A stretch of 64,000 nucleotides of DNA from assembly GCF_000381825.1 (NCBI RefSeq), contig NZ_KB907123.1:272021-336020 (forward strand). The letters are read 5' to 3'. The translations under genes and the position numbers were made by a program. Each line of letters starts with the position of its first letter. Positions within the stretch are counted from its first letter, which is position 1. Of the stretch, positions 54,083 to 62,174 are shown piece after piece. Under the pieces are notes generated by a model, which made no database searches, had not been told where the DNA came from, and saw only the letters and a program-made list of their open reading frames with translations. This DNA is from Thioalkalivibrio sp. ALJT. Its GTDB lineage: Bacteria; Pseudomonadota; Gammaproteobacteria; Ectothiorhodospirales; Ectothiorhodospiraceae.

Positions 54083-54856
54083 ATGGACGGACCCGTGATG
54101 GTCGAACGGGATGCGGATGCGGTGGAGATCGGCGCCGTGATCATTGGCGACGAACTCCTGAGCGGCAAGCGCCGCGACCGCCATCAAGCCCATCTGACCG
54201 AGGCGCTTGCCGAGAAGGGCCTCGAACTCGCCTGGGTCCGCATCGTCGGGGACCACGCCGGGCGCCTGACGCAGACCTTCCGCGAGACCCTGGTAAGCGG
54301 CGCCGAGGTGTTCAGCTTTGGTGGCATCGGCGCGACGCCCGACGACCGCACTCGCGCCTGCCTGGCCGAGGCCCTGGGGCGCCCGCTGGCGCCGCATCCT
54401 GACTTCATGGCCCTGCTCGAGGAGCGCTTCGGCGCCGATGCGTGGCCGCACCGCGTGCGCATGGCCGAGCTCCCGGAGAGCGCGAGCCTGATCCCGAACC
54501 CGGTCAACGGCATCCCCGGGTTCAGCTGCGAACGCCACCACTGTGTGCCCGGCTTCCCGGTGATGGCCGAGCCGATGGCCCGCTGGGTCCTGGAGCAGCG
54601 TTTTCCCGACCGCGACGCCGCCGCCGGCGCCGTCGAGGAAACCCTGCGCCTGGAGAACGTCACCGAAAGCCGCCTGGTCCCCATCCTCGAGGCGATGGAG
54701 GCGGCCTTCCCCGATCTGCGCATCTCCTGCCTGCCGCGCATGGACCGCAACGCCCCGCAGGTCGAGCTGGGCCTGCGCGGGCCCCGCGCCCGCGTGACCG
54801 AGGGGCAGGCGGCCCTGCGCCAGCACCTGATCGCGGGCGGTTTTCTGAGCCACTGA
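54083..54856 (+). CDS. CinA-like molybdopterin-binding domain protein
   Basis: A 257-residue protein with the MoaB/MogA-like (MoCF) domain first: AVIIGDELLSGKRRDRHQAHL and FSFGGIGATPDDRTRACLAEALGR. It matches the N-terminal CinA 'competence/damage-inducible protein A' domain without the C-terminal deamidase domain. Starts at 54083 or 54098 are both possible. Stand-alone members may be nucleotide-pyrophosphatase-like; substrate unknown. Probably co-transcribed with hemH. Confidence 0.82.
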   Translation: MDGPVMVERDADAVEIGAVIIGDELLSGKRRDRHQAHLTEALAEKGLELAWVRIVGDHAGRLTQTFRETLVSGAEVFSFGGIGATPDDRTRACLAEALGRPLAPHPDFMALLEERFGADAWPHRVRMAELPESASLIPNPVNGIPGFSCERHHCVPGFPVMAEPMARWVLEQRFPDRDAAAGAVEETLRLENVTESRLVPILEAMEAAFPDLRISCLPRMDRNAPQVELGLRGPRARVTEGQAALRQHLIAGGFLSH

Positions 54857-54886
54857 CGCGGTTCGAGCAGATCCCGTCGAAAGTGC

Positions 54887-54914
54887 TTGCGCGCCGGCCC
54901 GGGCGAGGTATATT
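54887..54914 (+). promoter_or_regulatory. sigma-70-type promoter
   Basis: TTGCGC, a 16-bp spacer, then TATATT, about 60 bp upstream of the oxygenase start. Confidence 0.55.
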
Positions 54915-54974
54915 GCTGCCTTGCAGGCACCCGCCTGTGTGCCGCTTCGGCGGCCCGAATGGAAGACCCCGCCC

Positions 54975-55694
54975 GTGAATCTGCCCGTTCCCGGCCCCGA
55001 ATGGCCGGACTTTTCCGATACGCTTCCGCCCCGCGCACCGGCGGTCCTTGACCCCCCGGTTCCCGAGGCCCGCGAGCCGGAGGGCTGGCTGGATGCGCTG
55101 GCGCGTGATCAGCGGTGCGTATGGCCCGACTTCATACCGGCGGATACGGTCGATGCGCTGCACGACGAGGTCTACGCTCTGCGCGATGCCGCGCAGCTGG
55201 CGCAGGCGCGCATTGGCCGGGGTGGCGACCGCCACCGGGACGGGGCTACCCGCGGCGACTGGATCCACTGGCTGGATGGCGCCAGTCCGGCCCAGCAGGC
55301 GTTCATGGCTCGCCTGGAAGAAATTCGGCTGCAGGTGAGCCGCACGCTGATCCCGGGCCTGTTCGAGACCGAATCGCACTTTGCCCTGTACCCGCCCGGC
55401 ACCCATTACGCCCGGCATGTGGATGCCTTCCAGGCCGGCAACTGCCGCCGGCTGTCGCTGGTGTTCTACCTGAACCGCGACTGGCGCGAGCAGGATGGCG
55501 GCCAGCTCGCGATCCATGACACTGCGGACCGCGAATGCCAGCGCATCCAGCCCACGGCCGGCACGCTGGTGATGTTCCTCAGCCAGAGCGTGCCGCACGC
55601 GGTACTGCCCACCCGTCGCTGGCGCGCCAGCATCGCCTCCTGGATGCGCGTGCGCGATCTCTCGGGCCCGCTCGCCAGCCTCGACCGCTTCTGA
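54975..55694 (+). CDS. 2OG-Fe(II) dioxygenase (prolyl-hydroxylase-like)
   Basis: A 239-residue iron- and 2-oxoglutarate-dependent oxygenase. Fe ligands are in HYARHVDAFQ (HxD) and the distal His in QSVPHAVLP; the 2OG-binding Arg follows in WRASIASW. FYLNRDWREQDGGQL is a characteristic strand. The start is GTG at 54975 behind GGAAGA; no good ATG is in frame. Relatives hydroxylate proline or other residues in translation factors or ribosomal proteins, but the target here is unknown. A promoter lies upstream. Confidence 0.83.
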   Translation: MNLPVPGPEWPDFSDTLPPRAPAVLDPPVPEAREPEGWLDALARDQRCVWPDFIPADTVDALHDEVYALRDAAQLAQARIGRGGDRHRDGATRGDWIHWLDGASPAQQAFMARLEEIRLQVSRTLIPGLFETESHFALYPPGTHYARHVDAFQAGNCRRLSLVFYLNRDWREQDGGQLAIHDTADRECQRIQPTAGTLVMFLSQSVPHAVLPTRRWRASIASWMRVRDLSGPLASLDRF

Positions 55695-55758
55695 ACGTCC
55701 GGGCCTGTTTGCTGCCGCTGGGCATGGCGTGTATCGCGTGCTGTCGGGCCCTGCGTGC

Positions 55759-56928
55759 TTAGAGGTCGCGTGCCTCGATGATGCCGACCGCCCACTCCTG
55801 GGCAGCGAGGATGGAGGCCTGGCTGGCGGCGATGTTCATGTTCATCGCCTGCTGGGTATCCAGGATTAGGTCCGCCTGTGTGCCGATATTGTCCGCCATC
55901 GCCAGGATCTGTCCTGACATCTCGAGGATGCGGTTGGCCATCAGACCGATATCGGCCGATAGCTCCAATATGCTGTCCATGGACCGGGCCAGCGTCGGGT
56001 CGGAGGTCATCGGCGCGAGTCCGTTGATGGCGATGACGTAGCCGTCCAGGGCGGTGGTCAGCGATTGCATCATCAGCGACAGGCTGCCCAGCTCCATGAA
56101 TACCCTGGGGCCGAGGTGGACCTGGTTGTCCTTCGCGGCCGCGTTGATCGCGTGGCGGAGGCTGATCACGTCGGCCTGGAAGTCCTGTACGTCATCAACG
56201 ATCGACCGGAGCTGGCGGTCCATGCGCCACGGGCGGAACATCACGGCCCGCATGCGCACGGAGAGGCGGCCACCCTCCATTACCAGCTGACTCAACTCCG
56301 CCGCGTAGCTGGCGTCCTCCATCACCGAGACCACGGCCAGGATGTTGTTCCGGGTCTGCAGGATGGAGTCCATGGTCAGGGCGACGTTCCGCGATTGCAG
56401 ATCCTGGGTCACCAGGATCCGGTCCGCCATTTCGCCGATATTGTCGGCCATCACCAGGATGTTGTCCGCCATTTCGCCGATGCGGTCGGCCATGGTGCCG
56501 ATGTCGTTCGAAAGCTGCAGCATCGCCGCGATACTGATGACAAGGGTGATGTCGTCGCCAACCGCGCCGAGGTGGTCGAGGCGCAGGGACAGGAGCAGGG
56601 CCTCGTTGGCGAGCGCAAGACCGTTATCGAACAGGTCGTCGAGGGCCTCCATGGTGGCGGCGTCCACGCTCAGTGGTGCGGCCAGGCCCGCGTTGATGGC
56701 CGTGATGCCGTTGACCAGGTCGCGTGCGGACTGGTTGGCCTCCAGCAGGGCCGGGCAGGTGACGCCGGCGGCGAGGTTGACCATCGCCAGCTGATTGTTC
56801 AGGGCGATGGCCCCGCCGTTGAGTGCTTGCAGGTCGGCGGCGAGGTCGGCGCGCGCCGGGCCGTGGGCCAGCCCGACGCTGACCAGGAGCAGGAACGCCA
56901 GGATACGGTGCAGGCGGAGTGCGGACAT
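55759..56928 (-). CDS. secreted heptad-repeat protein, paralog 2
   Basis: A 389-residue exported protein of unknown function. Signal peptide: LHRILAFLLLVSVGLAHG, cut near ARA-DL. Two similar blocks, about residues 135-180 and 318-375, consist of near-perfect heptads of the type D-(R/N)-I-(G/L)-x-M-A, for example DIGTMADRIGEMADNILVMA. Each block ends with a TQ..Q..N segment (ILVTQDLQSRN, ILDTQQAMNMN). It is 26 bp after and clearly paralogous to the gene at 56955-58115. The Met-rich heptads predict an amphipathic coiled coil in the periplasm or outside the cell. No known domain recognised. Confidence 0.75.
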   Translation of the reverse strand: MSALRLHRILAFLLLVSVGLAHGPARADLAADLQALNGGAIALNNQLAMVNLAAGVTCPALLEANQSARDLVNGITAINAGLAAPLSVDAATMEALDDLFDNGLALANEALLLSLRLDHLGAVGDDITLVISIAAMLQLSNDIGTMADRIGEMADNILVMADNIGEMADRILVTQDLQSRNVALTMDSILQTRNNILAVVSVMEDASYAAELSQLVMEGGRLSVRMRAVMFRPWRMDRQLRSIVDDVQDFQADVISLRHAINAAAKDNQVHLGPRVFMELGSLSLMMQSLTTALDGYVIAINGLAPMTSDPTLARSMDSILELSADIGLMANRILEMSGQILAMADNIGTQADLILDTQQAMNMNIAASQASILAAQEWAVGIIEARDL

Positions 56929-56954
56929 GGCTTGTTCTCCGGGAGACGGATCGA

Positions 56955-58115
56955 TCAGAGGCCGCTGTCGCGCATGGCCGCAAGGGTCAGGGACTGGGCG
57001 GTCAGCAGCGATTCACGGGTCATGATGAGATTGGACTGTTGCAGGTTCTGGGTCTCGACGATGCGATCGGCCATCAGCCCGATGTTGTCGGCCATCACAA
57101 TGATCCGGTCGCTCATCTGCAGGATGCGGTTGGACATCCGCCCGATGTCGCGGGTCAGGCGCAGCATGCTGGCGGTGGCGTCGCCGAGTACTGCGTTGTC
57201 CGTTACCGGGGCCAGGCGGTCGACCTGTGTCGCGTGCTCCTCTAGGGCGTCGCCCAGCGCACGGTGGATCCAGGAAAGATCGCCGAGCCAAGTCAGCGTA
57301 TCGCCATCGATGTAGTGGCTTGCGGCCTGGCTGTCTTCGTTGACCGCACTGATCAGGTCCGCGGCGTGGTGGGCGACCGCAGCGGTCATTCCTTCAAGAG
57401 CGGCCAGTTCATCCGCCATGTTGTGTTCGGTCAGGGTTACCGCGTCCATCGCATCGGCCAGCACCTGGCTGTCGTCCACCATGGTCCCGAGGGTGGTGTT
57501 GTAGGCGATGGTCGACACACTGGTCTGCAGGGCGATCAGACCCTCCTGCGTGGACAGCATGGCCTGCTGGGTGAGCGCGATGTTGGTGTTCTGCAGGCGC
57601 TGGGTCGCGAGGATGCGATCGGCCATCAGCCCGATGTTGTCCGCCATGACCAGAATGCGGTCGGCCATCTCGATGATGCGATCGGCCATGGTGCCGATGT
57701 CGTCCGACAGCTGGAGCATCGCGGTGAGGGCGGTGCGGTACCGGAGCAGGTCCTGGACGTCTTCGATGTCCTGCAGTTCCGTGGCCAGGCGCAGGGTCTC
57801 GCTCGCCGAATCCGTGGCCAGGGTCGCGAGCTCGTCCAGGGACGCCAGATCGTCCGGCCGCAGGGCAAACGGCGTGCGCAGCTGGGCGTGGATCCGCTCC
57901 AGACTGTTGATGTAATCCGCGACTGAGGTATTCAGGGTGCCCAGTTGCGTACAGTCCCGGGTCGCACTGATTGAGAAAGATCCGAGGTCTTCGTTGAAGC
58001 TGCGGAGGTCCGCGACCAGTGCCTGCAGGTCGTCGCCGACATCGGCGTGGACATGGAAGGAAGCGAGACTCAGGACCAGGGCCAGCAGGGCCACGAAAGA
58101 ACGCGAGCTGGGCAT
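56955..58115 (-). CDS. secreted heptad-repeat protein, paralog 1
   Basis: A 386-residue exported protein, first of the tandem pair. Signal peptide SFVALLALVLSLASFHVHA before DVGDDLQAL. It has the same two blocks of heptads: LSDDIGTMADRIIEMADRIL then VMADNIGLMADRILATQRLQ, and near the C-terminus LTRDIGRMSNRILQMSDRII then VMADNIGLMADRIVETQNLQ. The ATG at 58115 was chosen as it starts the signal peptide; an upstream start adds 23 residues without sense. An A/T-rich segment (58195-58220) upstream is the likely promoter. Function unknown. Confidence 0.75.
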   Translation of the reverse strand: MPSSRSFVALLALVLSLASFHVHADVGDDLQALVADLRSFNEDLGSFSISATRDCTQLGTLNTSVADYINSLERIHAQLRTPFALRPDDLASLDELATLATDSASETLRLATELQDIEDVQDLLRYRTALTAMLQLSDDIGTMADRIIEMADRILVMADNIGLMADRILATQRLQNTNIALTQQAMLSTQEGLIALQTSVSTIAYNTTLGTMVDDSQVLADAMDAVTLTEHNMADELAALEGMTAAVAHHAADLISAVNEDSQAASHYIDGDTLTWLGDLSWIHRALGDALEEHATQVDRLAPVTDNAVLGDATASMLRLTRDIGRMSNRILQMSDRIIVMADNIGLMADRIVETQNLQQSNLIMTRESLLTAQSLTLAAMRDSGL

Positions 58116-58310
58116 GGGAACAGGGCTCCGGTAACAGGTGATCGCGCCGGGTGAAGGCCGCGGGGCGGCGCGATCGTAATGCATCCATCAGGATGTGCTT
58201 ATTAACCCCTTCTATTTTTGTTGAAGTGCCTGTCCAGCGCGTGGTCGTTGTACAGAGATCCGTGCAGCGAGCGCCGGCATGCGTCCGGGAGGCGTCAGTG
58301 GATGGCGGTG

Positions 58311-58338
58311 CCTTGCAGGCAGTCGGCGGCTTTGCGGG
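58311..58338. repeat. duplicated 3' end of the BamD-like gene
   Basis: CCTTGCAGGCAGTCGGCGGC followed by TTTGCGGG matches 58861-58888 at 26 of 28 bases, exactly 550 bp away. On the minus strand both read (R)KAAD-x-LQG, the C-terminal end of the lipoprotein, here followed by TAIH and a stop. The rest of 58116-58310 shows no gene. Confidence 0.75.
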
Positions 58339-58341
58339 GTT

Positions 58342-58496
58342 CTATCCCATTTCTGCGGACGGTGCCTGGCCGTTGGTGATGTCCCAGGCGTGCGGCAGGT
58401 GGATGGCGTCGTGGAACCATTGCTGGTGCCAGTGGGGATCGTTCGGCATGAGCAGTGGCTTGAGCCGGTAATTGGACGAGGCGGAAATTGGGTTAA
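58342..58496 (-). pseudogene. remnant of an S8 (subtilisin-like) peptidase gene
   Basis: On the minus strand the 155 bp next to the MITE-like element read ...NYRLKPLLMPNDPHWHQQW, then FHDAIHLPHAWDITNGQAPS and a stop. The pattern NDP-x(4)-QQW...AWDITNG is the start of the catalytic domain of S8 peptidases. Nothing of the Asp-His-Ser catalytic core follows and there is no start codon, so this is a fragment. It ends abruptly at the element, which may have carried or cut it. Confidence 0.7.
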
Positions 58497-58838
58497 GGAG
58501 ACGCTGATTGAATCGCACGTCCGCGCTCGAGTCGCTTTTGCGTGCGTTTAATGCGCGGTGACGGCCGTGCAGTCACTCTGCTACAGGAGAACCGCAACGC
58601 CGTTCCCGCGCCCGTTGTTGATCAAAAAACGGCCGCCAAACCCCCTACTTCAAAAACCTGGGGGGGTGGGGGCCCCCCGATTCTGAATGAATATGGCCCG
58701 ATCCTGCGTTGCGCCCCGAATCCATCAGAAACGGGCGGGTAGAACCACTACCCGCTGTACGATGCGTCTTGTCTCGGAACGCTTGTCTCCAAAAACTGGG
58801 GGGCACCCACGCGGACGTGCGATTCAATCAGCGTCTCC
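58497..58838. mobile_element. MITE-like element, subfamily A, complete copy
   Basis: 342 bp with a perfect 29-bp terminal inverted repeat: GGAGACGCTGATTGAATCGC... and its complement, both flanked by TTAA outside. It has the CGCTTTTGCG arm, the GGGTAGAACCACTACCCGC hairpin (about 58737-58755) and extra central sequence. No gene. It is the best-preserved copy and the one to use as reference for subfamily A. Confidence 0.9.
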
Positions 58839-59504
58839 TTAACGGTCAGTCCCTGCATCCCCCTGCAGGCGGTCGGCGGCTTTGCGGGCGGCGGAGGTAC
58901 CGGGGTAGTAGTCGCGGACGTATTCGGCGCGTGCGCGGGCCTCTTCCTGATGGCCGGCTGCGGCGGCCTGGTCGGCGATCTGGAGTTCGATGTCGGCCAG
59001 GTTCTCGCGCAGGCGAGCGAGGCGCGGGGCGAGGGACTCCGTGTATTCCGACATGGGGTAGTCGTTCAGGAAGGCGGCGAGTCGCAGGAAGACCTGACGG
59101 CCCTGTTCGCTGCGCTGTTGCGGCGGCATGGCGGTGGCGCGGTTCCAGGTGCCCAGTTGCGCCAGGGCGCCCAAATAGGCGGCGTAGTCGGTATCCGGGT
59201 GGTTCGGGTGGTCCTCGAGAATGGCATCAGCGAGGTTGCGGGTGCGCGTAAACTCCCCGCGCTGCAGACACACACGCGCGACGGACAGGCGGACGTCGAC
59301 CGCGCTCGGCGCATCGGCGGTATCGAGTGCGTCGTAGGCCACGCGGCAGTCCCCGCGGTCCAGCGCATGTCGGACGTCCGCTGGCGGGGAGTCGGCCCCC
59401 TGTGGTGGCGTCGTGGCGCACCCGGTCAGGGCCAGGCCGATCAGCACGCAGGTCGCGAGCGAAACGGGCGCAAGGGAACGACGGTGGCTGTTGGGCGCGA
59501 ACAT
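58839..59504 (-). CDS. BamD-like lipoprotein with TPR-type repeats
   Basis: A 221-residue lipoprotein: lipobox IGLALTGC, then helical repeats (VRHALDRGDCRVAYDALD, ARVCLQRGEFTRTRNLADAI, EARARAEYVRDYYPGTSAARKAADRL) like those of BamD/YfgL-type outer-membrane assembly factors. The ATG at 59504 gives a standard lipoprotein signal; 59543 is an alternative. It follows gspN, so it may serve the type II secretion machine, for example as a pilotin-like or helper lipoprotein. That role is inferred. Its TAA stop lies in the TTAA flank of the repeat element. Confidence 0.72.
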   Translation of the reverse strand: MFAPNSHRRSLAPVSLATCVLIGLALTGCATTPPQGADSPPADVRHALDRGDCRVAYDALDTADAPSAVDVRLSVARVCLQRGEFTRTRNLADAILEDHPNHPDTDYAAYLGALAQLGTWNRATAMPPQQRSEQGRQVFLRLAAFLNDYPMSEYTESLAPRLARLRENLADIELQIADQAAAAGHQEEARARAEYVRDYYPGTSAARKAADRLQGDAGTDR

Positions 59505-59518
59505 GGATTGCTCAAGTG

Positions 59519-60337
59519 TCACGGGGCTGATCCTGCGGTCCATAGATACCGTCCCTGCTCATTACGACGGAGGTTGTTTTCGAGTAGGCGCTTGATGCTG
59601 TCATCGGCGTGGGCGCGCGGGTCCAGCCGCACTTGAGCGTCCAGGCCCGGCGGGTTCGTTCGCAGGTCCAGGCGGAGGGTGCCGGTGATCCCCAGTTCGG
59701 CCTCCGGTGAGGCATCCAGCTCGATCCCCAGGAGCTCATCCCCGTCGCGCAGAGTGGCGCGTTGTTCGCCCAGAGGCAAGGGACGCGGGAGGCCCGCTGC
59801 CGCTTGCTGCCAGTTGACCCGTCCCGAGGCCTGCTCCACTGACCCGTTCCGCCGGACTCGAAGTTGGAGGTCGCTCGCCAGCAGGTGGCCGTCCAGCACG
59901 AGCGGGATGCCGGTATCCCACTGATGCAGCGCAGTTGCGGGCAGGGTGCCTTCGAGCCCCGATAGTTGCAGGCTGCCAGGCCCGACCCGGAGGGCACCGC
60001 GGAGCTCGCCTCCGCCTGGCGGGAGCCAGTAGAGGTCGGCGGCCACGCCGCCACGAAGCCATTCGCCAGGCTGGAGTTCCCACTGCAGATACCCCATGGG
60101 CCCCACCTGGGACTGGAGCCCATCGACGCTGCCCCGCCAGACCGACCCGTGCACCTGCTCCCAGGCGATGCTGTCCGGCAAACCGGCCCACCGTTCGGCC
60201 GCCGCCAGCGCAACGGAGGCCGGCAGGCGCGCAACCAGCGCGACCAGCAGGGCGAGCACGAAAAAGGTCCCCAGCGAGAACCACGGCGCGCGATACGCCT
60301 GCCGTTGGGCGGCCGGGTTGTCCTGGTCCGTATTCAT
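59519..60337 (-). CDS. gspN: type II secretion protein GspN
   Basis: A 272-residue single-pass inner membrane protein (anchor about residues 22-44) with GspN-like repeats in the periplasmic part: WERV/WEQVHGSVWRGSVDGL, GYLQWELQPGEWLRGGVAADL, and LSGLEGTLPA. It is the optional last component of the T2SS operon, 1 bp after gspM. The ATG at 60337 was chosen since the longer form overlaps gspM. Confidence 0.88.
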   Translation of the reverse strand: MNTDQDNPAAQRQAYRAPWFSLGTFFVLALLVALVARLPASVALAAAERWAGLPDSIAWEQVHGSVWRGSVDGLQSQVGPMGYLQWELQPGEWLRGGVAADLYWLPPGGGELRGALRVGPGSLQLSGLEGTLPATALHQWDTGIPLVLDGHLLASDLQLRVRRNGSVEQASGRVNWQQAAAGLPRPLPLGEQRATLRDGDELLGIELDASPEAELGITGTLRLDLRTNPPGLDAQVRLDPRAHADDSIKRLLENNLRRNEQGRYLWTAGSAP

Positions 60338-60338
60338 G

Positions 60339-60839
60339 CTAGGGCTCGCGGGTGAGAAAGAGTTCGGCATTGACCCGCCCCGGGTCGACGACGCGTTCCA
60401 GCAGGATGCGTCCCGGAACAACGCCGTCTTCCTGCTCCAGTTCGCCGAGCCAGCGCATCAGGGCGCTGTAGGGCACGGCTTCGAGGTGTACGTTCACGCC
60501 GGTCTCGCTCGGCCGCGCCCGCGCCAGGTGCTCGCCCAGGCCGGAGGCCCGGGCGGAGGCATCCACGTGGGCGATCAGCGAGCGGCCTTCGAGGCGCGGG
60601 CGTTGATCGGCCTGGGCCGAGCCGCGATCACGGGAGGCGGCAGCCGCGGCCGCAGAGGCATTGGCTTGCATCCAGGCGAGTTCCGAGCGGGCCTCGGCCA
60701 GCCGTTCGCGGGCCTGTTCGCGGCTGTCCAGCAGGGGCTCGATCACACCGAGGAACCCGGCCGCGATCAGAAGGATCAGTCCGCCCGCTAGTAGCAGGCG
60801 TTGCTCGCGGCTTTGCAGGTTGTTCCAGAAGGCCTTCAT
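60339..60839 (-). CDS. gspM: type II secretion protein GspM
   Basis: A 166-residue protein with a short N-terminal cytoplasmic part (WNNLQSREQRLLLAGG) and one membrane helix, then a periplasmic coiled and ferredoxin-like domain, the GspM layout. It forms with GspL the inner membrane platform. It overlaps gspL by 4 bp. Confidence 0.9.
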   Translation of the reverse strand: MKAFWNNLQSREQRLLLAGGLILLIAAGFLGVIEPLLDSREQARERLAEARSELAWMQANASAAAAAASRDRGSAQADQRPRLEGRSLIAHVDASARASGLGEHLARARPSETGVNVHLEAVPYSALMRWLGELEQEDGVVPGRILLERVVDPGRVNAELFLTREP

Positions 60840-62128
60840 GGTTCTTGCTCGATGGTCATGCGTGCCCGGACGCCCCGTTCCCCGGTCTCTGCCGAGACGA
60901 TCCGGACACGCGCGGTCAGGGCTTCGCGCAGGTCCTCGCGCAGGCGTTCCAGTTCCGCGATTCCACTGCCCTCCAGTTCCAGCTCCAGGCGCCCCGGCTC
61001 GCCGCGCAGCCGCTGCAGGGCCAAGTCGCGCGGGGCGAGGCTCGCCATGATGCTGGCCATGGATGCGCCGAGCGGGCCGGGCGAGGTGGCCGTCGTCGCT
61101 TCCGCTTCGCCGGGTTCCAGCAGGGCCTCGAACTGGGCGACGGGATCAACCATGCGCGACTGTGGCAGGGTGGCCTCGAACAGGCTGGCAATCTCGCGCT
61201 CCGTTACCCGGTATTCCTGTTCCAGCTGGGCCACTTCCAGCCACAGGGCCCCCATCCAGAGGGCGCCCAGCGCAAGCGCCAGGGCGGCGGGTACGCGCCA
61301 GGACGGCGGCAGCAGCGAGGATGCGGGCGAACCCGTGGCGGGGGAGGCAAAGTCGAAGGCGAGCGCGCTCCGCAGGGTCTGCTGCAGTGCGGGTGTCAGG
61401 GTGTCGCCTGATTGCAGCCCGTGCAGAAGGAGCTCGAGCACCCCCCCCGACCAGCCGGGCGGGGGGTGGAGGGGGGTGCGCGGGTCTGGATTGGCGCCGG
61501 GTTCGATCACCCGGGGCGTGTCCGGAGCGGTCTGGCCCTCGCCACGGGCGTTTTCGGGAGATGATGTGACGGAGTGCTGTTGCAACCACCAGGCGGCGAC
61601 CTCGCCGGGCATCGCCAGGGGTTCGGCGTCCGGGGAGAGCAGGATACTGCGTTGGGTCCCCGCGAGCAGGATGGCCCGGTCATCCGTTTTCAGGCCGCGC
61701 AGGAGCGAGAGGTCCGGAATCAGATGCGCGACATGGATGCCCTGATCGTGCAGCCAGGCTTCCCAGTGTTTCAGGTCGCGGCGGGCGGCCACGCTGGCCG
61801 TGGTCTCGGCCCCGTGACGCGGGCCGGCGACGATGCGGAGCTGTTCCAGGTCTTCGCTGAGGCGGTCTTCCAGGGCGAACGGCAGCGCGCGATGCCGGAT
61901 TCGTTTCGACTTGCCGGGTACAAAGACACGATGCAGGGGCGCGCGTTCTCCCGGCAGCAGCGCGATGGTCCGGTCGTCCGGCGTCATCAGGGTACGCAGT
62001 TCTTCCGGCGTCGCCTCGCCCTGCCCGGAGAAGGCCCCGTTCCGGCGTAGCCGCAGCCAGCGCAGCCGCCCCGGCGTGTCTGCGGCCAGCATCTCGGGTT
62101 CCGGCAACTGGAACAGCAGCCAGTTCAC
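60836..62128 (-). CDS. gspL: type II secretion protein GspL
   Basis: A 430-residue GspL. The cytoplasmic actin-like domain holds LPFALEDRLSEDLEQLRIV, one membrane helix lies near residue 290 (PAALALALGALWMGALWLE) and a ferredoxin-like periplasmic domain follows. The start is GTG at 62128, in VNWLLFQLPEP; upstream frame overlaps gspK. It couples the GspE ATPase to the platform. Confidence 0.88.
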   Translation of the reverse strand: MNWLLFQLPEPEMLAADTPGRLRWLRLRRNGAFSGQGEATPEELRTLMTPDDRTIALLPGERAPLHRVFVPGKSKRIRHRALPFALEDRLSEDLEQLRIVAGPRHGAETTASVAARRDLKHWEAWLHDQGIHVAHLIPDLSLLRGLKTDDRAILLAGTQRSILLSPDAEPLAMPGEVAAWWLQQHSVTSSPENARGEGQTAPDTPRVIEPGANPDPRTPLHPPPGWSGGVLELLLHGLQSGDTLTPALQQTLRSALAFDFASPATGSPASSLLPPSWRVPAALALALGALWMGALWLEVAQLEQEYRVTEREIASLFEATLPQSRMVDPVAQFEALLEPGEAEATTATSPGPLGASMASIMASLAPRDLALQRLRGEPGRLELELEGSGIAELERLREDLREALTARVRIVSAETGERGVRARMTIEQEP

Positions 62129-62174
62129 CTGAGTTGCAGCCAGTGGGTGGCGTGTATCGGCATCCGGTTTTTCC

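Noticed and set aside
55759-58115. Methyl-accepting chemotaxis or pilin-like proteins for the heptad paralogs
   Set aside because: No HAMP or signalling hairpin, no prepilin motif and no membrane segment beyond the signal peptide.
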